A DNA stretch of 64,000 nt from Chiridota heheva. Taxonomy: Eukaryota; Echinodermata; Holothuroidea; Apodida; Chiridotidae. Every line of letters begins with the position of its first letter. Position 1 is the first letter of the stretch. Below the pieces are notes generated by a model. The model was given only the letters and a program-made list of their open reading frames with translations, ran no database searches and was not told the origin of the DNA. The stretch lies in the NCBI GenBank assembly GCA_020152595.1, contig JAIGNY010004473.1, positions 1-64,000 of the forward strand. Reading direction: 5' to 3'. The translations under genes and the position numbers were made by a program. Of this stretch, positions 58,300-64,000 are shown piece after piece.

Positions 58300-58722
58300 A
58301 TCCCATGTCCCACGTGGCATCCCATGTCCCACGTGGCATCCCATGTCCCACGTGGCATCCCATGTCCCACGTGGCATCCCATGTCCCACGTGGCATCCCA
58401 TGTCCCCGTGGCATCCCATGTCCCACGTGGCATCCCACGTGGCATCCATGTCCCACGTGGCATCCCATGTCCCACGTGGCATCCCATGTCCCACGTGGCA
58501 TCCCATGTCCCACGTGGCATCCCATGTCCCACGTGGCATCCCATGTCCCACGTGGCATCCCATGTCCCACGTGGCATCCATGTCCCACGTGGCATCCCAT
58601 GTCCCACGTGGCATCCCATGTCCCACGTGGCATCCCATGTCCCACGTGGCATCCCATGTCCCACGTGGCATCCCATGTCCCACATGGCATCCCATGTCCC
58701 ACATGACATCCCATGTCATTCT
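58300..58722. repeat. 19-bp tandem array with CACGTG in nearly every unit, about 22 copies
   Basis: The unit is CATCCCATGTCCCACGTGG. Almost every unit carries the E-box CACGTG; the last two have CACATG. A few units are shortened (for example near 58405, 58437 and 58580). All six frames are open across most of the array because no register contains a stop, so the 136-203 codon frames are not genes. Confidence 0.95.
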
Positions 58723-58862
58723 CAAAAACGATAAATTTCTGAGGAAATCTCAGGCAAAACTGAAACGAAATTGCCAATACATAGGTTCGATTTATGCTTC
58801 GCATGCTCACCAAAAAGATATATCAATTTTCATATCAAAATCGAAACAATCAATTGAGGTAT

Positions 58863-58883
58863 GACCTCTGTTTAACAGAGGTC
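58863..58883. repeat. 10-bp hairpin with 1-base loop
   Basis: GACCTCTGTT, T, AACAGAGGTC, followed by a T-rich run. It lies 140 bp beyond the 19-bp array. Confidence 0.7.
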
Positions 58884-58889
58884 ATTTTA

Positions 58890-59477
58890 TTTTTTGGTTG
58901 CAACATTTATCGAGAAGACTTTCTATTTTACACACCTCCCTTCTTATATAATGCTGACCTCAACATAATCAGTATACCTACACTTTGGTACCTACCTGAT
59001 TCTGTCTGAGGGTGATTCCATCAGCTCTCTCCTGTGCTGCCTTGCACCCATTGGACACCCTGAGAACCTTTTCTTGGGAAGAGATGGGGACCACGCAGAA
59101 GGAAGGGAAACAACCAACCTTCCCTTTGAGCTCGCCCTGTCATAAAGAAATATATACTTCCTGCTTATTTGAAATTAAATATGCGCAAGGGATAAGAAAT
59201 GAGGAAACTCTGCTTTAACAATGCATGACATATCTTTCTCCTCCAAAATTTGTACCAGCAAATAATAACCACAAACTTACTAATGAGACCACTTATCTTA
59301 ATTACCATAACCACTCAACCACACAATAAGGACTTCATCCATTGCTAATATGATACTCAACACTAACTTCCACAACAATCTAGGACCAAAGAAGAACTAG
59401 CACAATGGAGCCATTAATAAAGGAAATTTGATCCTAATAACTTCTGGTTTTCAGAAAGAAGAAAATAAAAGAGGAAA
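58890..59477. other. No gene recognised
   Basis: Short open frames only, with no domain-like sequence. Confidence 0.4.
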
Positions 59478-59518
59478 AGTCAGACCCGATCTGCGTATAT
59501 ATCAGGTCGGGTCTGACT
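59478..59518. repeat. 16-bp hairpin
   Basis: AGTCAGACCCGATCTG pairs with CAGGTCGGGTCTGACT with a single mismatch (a G-U pair if transcribed) and a 9-base loop. It is a strong potential stem-loop. Confidence 0.75.
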
Positions 59519-59666
59519 GTTGGAAACTTTAAGGAGTGGAAAAACTAATGTGGGCTCATTTATGATAAATATTATCTCTGGCATCCATGGGTAGTGGGAT
59601 GGGGCACTTATATACATGAAGTTAAGCACGAATTTATCAAATGAAGTTTGCCTACCAAGGAAAGGG

Positions 59667-59841
59667 CAGGGGCGGACTGGCCAAAAACATTCCACTGATC
59701 CAGATGCAGGACTGTCCTCCAATTTTGAAGTGAAGACTGGCCCACATTATATGCTGCCCCTGTTTTACCGGCCTAAGCCTATACGACCACTTCGGTGGCC
59801 AACGGCCCGGGATCGGTCGATCAGAGGGCCAGCCCAACCTG
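59667..59841. mobile_element. Possible small TIR element ('caggggcggactggcc')
   Basis: The left CAGGGGCGGACTGGCC loosely mirrors the right 'ggccagcccaacctg'. Ends of this wording are common in hAT-like MITEs of aquatic animals. No duplication was established. A G-run follows at 59842-59874. Confidence 0.4.
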
Positions 59842-60037
59842 GAGGGGGGGGGTGGTGGGTGGGGGTGGGGGGAGGATGGTAAACATTGCAAAATGATGCT
59901 AAGATAAAAAAAATGAATAACAATACAAAGACAAATAAAATCGTAAAGCCTCATAATCCCGCGGTGCTGGCATCTATTGTGAGATTACTGTCAAACACTC
60001 ATTGTCCGTCCCATCATCAAGGTCTGCAGGCTCAACC

Positions 60038-60479
60038 AGTCAAGTAAGCAACCAGTTAAGTAAGTGACCAATTAAGTTATCGACTAGTTGAGTTATCGAC
60101 CTGTTAAGTTTGCAACCACTTAAATTAGCTACCAGTTAAGTTAGCGACCAGTTAAGTTAGCGACCAGTTAAGTTAGCGACCACTTAAGTTAGCGACCATT
60201 TAAAGTTAGTGACCAATTAGGTTAGTGACCAGTTAACTTAGTGACCAGTTAAGTTAGCGACCAGTTTAAGTTAGCGACCAGTTAGGTTAGCGACCAGTAA
60301 GTTAGTGACCAGTTAAGTTAGCATCCACTTAAGTTAGCATCCAGTAAAGTACGCAACCAGTTAGGTTTGCAACCAGTTAAGTTAGCAACCAGTTAAGTTA
60401 GCGACCACTTAAGTTAGCAACCACTTAAGTTAGGGACCAGTTAAGTAAGCAACCAGTTAAGTTAGCATCCAGTTAAGTA
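60038..60479. repeat. 16-bp tandem array, about 27 copies
   Basis: The unit is AGTTAAGTTAGCGACC with variants (gcaacc, gcatcc, gtgacc, cacttaag). It resumes after the insertion at 60903-60925 ('taagtaagcaaccagttgg'). Confidence 0.9.
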
Positions 60480-60902
60480 CAGGCCTCCCTGTGACTCATT
60501 TTTAAAATAAAGGTTTTTTTCAAGGTTGGAAAAGTTGAAATAAAGGTTTTTAAAGGTTTTGGATTTAAATAAAAAGGTTTATAAAGGTTAACTCATGGAA
60601 TAAATTTTCATACAATGAGCATATTCTGGGGCAAAAGGCAGTTGGTGGCGTCAAAAGTCCATTACTTACGTGAAGTTGGATTTTTATTTTGGTCCTGCTA
60701 CTTTTTAAATGTGTGTTGAGAACAGATATGCTAATAAATGAATGTGTATACTCACCAATGAAGCTAAAACCTTGGCACTCGAATCATTTACCTTACTCAA
60801 CTTTGAAAATAAAGGTTTTTAAAGGTTTTATAAAGGTTATTTTGAAAGGATTAAAGGTTCAATTTGTCAATAAAGGTTTTTAAAGGTTTACCTGGAGGCC
60901 TG
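60480..60902. mobile_element. TIR element inserted in the 16-bp array
   Basis: The ends CAGGCCTCC and GGAGGCCTG are perfect inverted repeats. TAAGTA at 60474-60479 is repeated at 60903-60908, and removing the element restores a normal array unit. Inside, 'aaaggtttttaaaggttt' phrases recur at 60540-60590 and 60805-60890. The 423-bp element is noncoding. Confidence 0.75.
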
Positions 60903-60925
60903 TAAGTAAGCAACCAGTTGGATGA

Positions 60926-61683
60926 ACTACCTGTTGAGAGAGTTGATGCTTTAACATTTTAGTTCATCCACTCAGCTTCACAAACTTGTAAATTTACAAC
61001 ATGATATAAACCACCATTTAAGTAATTAATCCGGGATTCCCCAAATACTATTTTGAAACTTAACAAGTATTTGCACATCAAGCTATAAGAACTATTGGAA
61101 ATAAAATAACAAGAACTTATACATTGACAGGGAAAACAAATTGCATATGGTTTCATGAATAAAGAGGGGAAAAGAAACCCAGGTTAGTGATACATCAGCT
61201 TCAACATAACTGTTACAGGGTTTATAGACAAAACAAGTGATGGTGATGGCTACTATGTTGAACAATCAGGGTTTAGTCTAAAATCAATTTAACCTGGTCT
61301 TTTTGTACCTCTACCCAGATCTGTTTAGTAGGTTGGTCTTCTTCTGACTCGGTCATGGAGAAATGGGGCCTCTGGTTGTGTTAATATGATGAGGATGTGA
61401 AATGAAGGTTTTCACCCTGCAGGTTTCCTGATGACTTCAAATCAAAAAAGATACAAACATGGGCGGGATTTGCCTACTGAAAGTGTGTGTGTGTGTGTGT
61501 GGAGGGGGGGAGGCAAAGTTAAAAGTGAGAGAAAAAATTACCGCACAAAAGACAAATTTGTTTAAAAAAAAGTACCCTCCCCCCCATTCTCACCAATGGA
61601 TACAAACCATGTTGTTGATCCACTTATGATCCAAATGAAGAAAGTAGCAATTGCTGCTAGGGGTGTTGAACTAATATGACGCT
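60926..61683. other. No gene; contains a (GT)n run
   Basis: (GT)n at 61483-61500 is followed by a G-rich patch. No coding signal was found. Confidence 0.45.
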
Positions 61684-64000
61684 GTTGCAGAGTTCATGGT
61701 AGGATCATTACCAACAAACAAATGCATGGGATGCAGCATTTGTTCATTCATGGTAGGATCATTACCAACAAACAAATGCATGGGATGCAGCATTTGTCCA
61801 TTCATGGTAGGATCATTACCAACAAACAAATGCATGGGATGCAGCATTTGTCCATTCATGGTAGGATCATTACCAGCAAACAAATGCATGGGATGCAGCA
61901 TTTGTCCATTCATGGTAGGATCATTACCAACAAACAAATGCATGGGATGCAGCATTTGTCCATTCATGGTAGGATCATTACCAACAAACAAATGCATGGG
62001 ATGGATTTGGTATTTGTCATTTGTCCATTCATGGTAGGATCATTACCAACAAACAAATGCATGGGATGCAGCATTTGTCCATTCATGGTAGGATCATTAT
62101 AAACAAACAAATGCATGGGATGCAGCATTTGTCCATTCATGGTAGGATCATTACCAGCAAACAAATGCATGGATGCAGCATTTGTTCATTCATGGTAGGA
62201 TCATTACCAACAAACAAATGCATGGGATGCAGTATTTGTCAATTCATGGTAGGATCATTACCAACAAACAAATGCATGGGATGCAGCATTTGTCCATTCA
62301 TGGTAGGATCATTACCAACAAACAAATACATGGATGCAGCATTTGTTCATTCATGGAAGGATCATTACCAACAAACAAATGCATGGGATGCAGCATTTGT
62401 CCATTCAAGGTAGGATCATTACCAACAAACAAATGCATGGGATGCAGCATTTGTCCATTCATGGTAGGATCATTATAAACAAACAAATGCATAGGATGCA
62501 GCATTTGTCCATTCATGGTAGGATCATTACCAACAAACAAATGCATGGGATGCAGCATTTGTCCATTCATGGTAGGATCATTACCAACAAACAAATGCAT
62601 GGGGATGCAGCATTTGTCCATTCATGATGTAGGATCATTACCAACAAACAAATGCATAGGATGCAGCATTTGTCCATTCATGGTAGGATCATTACCAACA
62701 AACAAATGCATGGGATGCAGCATTTGTCCATTCATGGTAGGATCATTACCAACAAACAAATGCATGGGATGCAGCATTTGTCCATTCATGGTAGGATCAT
62801 TACCAACAAACAAATGCATGGGATGCAGCATTTGTCCATTCATGGTAGGATCATTATAAACAAACAAATGCATAGGATGCAGCATTTGTCCATTCATGGT
62901 AGGATCATTACCAACAAACAAATGCATGGGATGCAGCATTTGTCCATTCATGGTAGGATCATTACCAACAAACAAATGCATGGGATGCAGCATTTGTCCA
63001 TTCATGGTAGGATCATTACCAACAAACAAATGCATGGGATGCAGCATTTGTCCATTCATGGTAGGATCATTATAAACAAACAAATGCATGGGATGCAGCA
63101 TTTGTCCATTCATGGTAGGATCATTACCAACAAACAAATGCATGGGATGCAGCATTTGTCCATTCATGGTAGGATCATTACCAACAAACAAATGCATGGG
63201 ATGCAGCATTTGTCCATTCATGGTAGGATCATTACCAACAAACAAATGCATGGGATGCAGCATTTGTCCATTCAAGGTAGGATCATTACCAACAAACAAA
63301 TGCATGGGATGCAGCATTTGTCCATTCATGGTAGGATTATTACCAACAAACAAATGCATGGGATGCAGCATTTGTCCATTCATGGTAGGATCATTACCAA
63401 CAAACAAATGCATGGGATGCAGCATTTGTCCATTCATGGTAGGATCATTACCAACAAACAAATGCATGGGATGCAGCATTTGTCCATTTAGGATCATTAC
63501 CAACAAACAAATGCATGGGATGCAGCATTTGTCCATTCATGGTAGGATCATTATAAACAAACAAATGCATAGGATGCAGCATTTGTCCATTCATGGTAGG
63601 ATCATTACCAACAAACAAATGCATGGGATGCAGTATTTGTCCATTCATGGTAGGATCATTATAAACAAACAAATGCATAGGATGCAGCATTTGTCCATTC
63701 ATGGTAGGATCATTACCAACAAACAAATGCATAGGATGCAGCATTTGTCCATTCATGGTAGGATCATTACCAACAAACAAATGCATAGGATGCAGCATTT
63801 GTCCATTCATGGTAGGATCATTACCAACAAACAAATGCATGGGATGCAGCATTTGTTCATTCATGGATCATTATTCATGGTAGGATCATTACAAACAAAC
63901 AAATATGGGGATCATTTACCAACAAACAAATGCATGGGATGCAGCATTTGTTCATTCAAGGTAGGATTATTACCAACAAACAAATGCATGGGATGCAGCA
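61684..64000. repeat. 54-bp tandem array, about 43 copies, continuing past the window
   Basis: The unit reads ATGCATGGGATGCAGCATTT, GTCCATTCATGGTAGGATCA, TTACCAACAAACAA. Main variants are 'ttataaac' for 'ttaccaac' and 'cataggat' for 'catgggat', which often occur together. 54 is a multiple of three, so 18-residue repeats read open in several frames on both strands for up to 304 codons. Open frames in opposite directions over the same DNA, with no splice context, argue against coding. Confidence 0.95.

Noticed and set aside
58236..58864. Frames of 136-203 codons on all six frames of the 19-bp array
   Set aside because: A stop-free 19-bp unit opens every frame. Six simultaneous genes are not credible.
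58863..58883. Helitron 3' end hairpin
   Set aside because: The hairpin is clear, but no CTRR terminus follows at the expected distance and no 5' TC end was identified.
62622..63536. 304-codon minus-strand frame (and 279-codon plus frame) in the 54-bp array
   Set aside because: Both strands are open over the same DNA because the unit length is a multiple of three and lacks stops. There is no start context, splice link or domain.

Overview
The window is animal nuclear DNA: AT-rich, sparse in genes, with long introns and dense repeats. Canonical GT-AG exons join in phase, and there are LINE, hAT-like, MITE-like and tRNA-derived SINE elements. The one host gene encodes an innate-immune NACHT protein with N-terminal death-fold domains. 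That gene type, the frequent 'taggcctaggcct' words and the repeat style suggest a marine deuterostome, most likely an echinoderm. This organism call is inference.

The host gene is on the + strand. Seven coding exons (11037-11481, 14557-14865, 16454-18066, 26988-27265, 30122-30210, 39268-39323, 44713-44742) join with matching phases (1,1,0,2,1,0) into a 939-residue reading frame. Its order is DED-like, DED-like, NACHT (Walker A GDAGVGKST, Walker B IFIDGFDEM), winged helix, then a short leucine-rich C-terminus. None of the simple ORFs shows this because the introns total about 31 kb.

Layout. Bases 1-11028 hold no recognisable host exon. They contain a 5'-truncated LINE pseudogene (1187-3199), a nonautonomous hAT-like element with an 8-bp target duplication (3844-4904) and a tRNA-derived SINE with an 11-bp duplication (6725-6996). 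The introns of the NLR-like gene hold two adjacent TIR elements, a triple-nested transposon ending 26 bp before exon 3, a 22-bp satellite, a second LINE copy, further TIR elements, and 43-bp, 79-bp and 67-bp satellites. From 44.8 kb to the end there is no recognisable gene. The DNA there is a cluster of at least 14 distinct tandem repeats (units of about 16, 19, 24, 25, 30, 35, 38, 45, 48, 49, 54 and 77 bp), mixed with small transposons. The last array, a 54-bp unit, runs off the window edge.

The most notable points are the tandem-DED NACHT gene, the nested element against its exon 3 acceptor, two arrays 18 kb apart sharing a 14-bp core next to copies of one MITE family, a 19-bp array carrying CACGTG in nearly every unit with an apparently CpG-decayed relative 7 kb away, and a transposon inserted in a 16-bp satellite with an intact target duplication. 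Boundaries and copy counts were read by eye and are approximate for the satellites.
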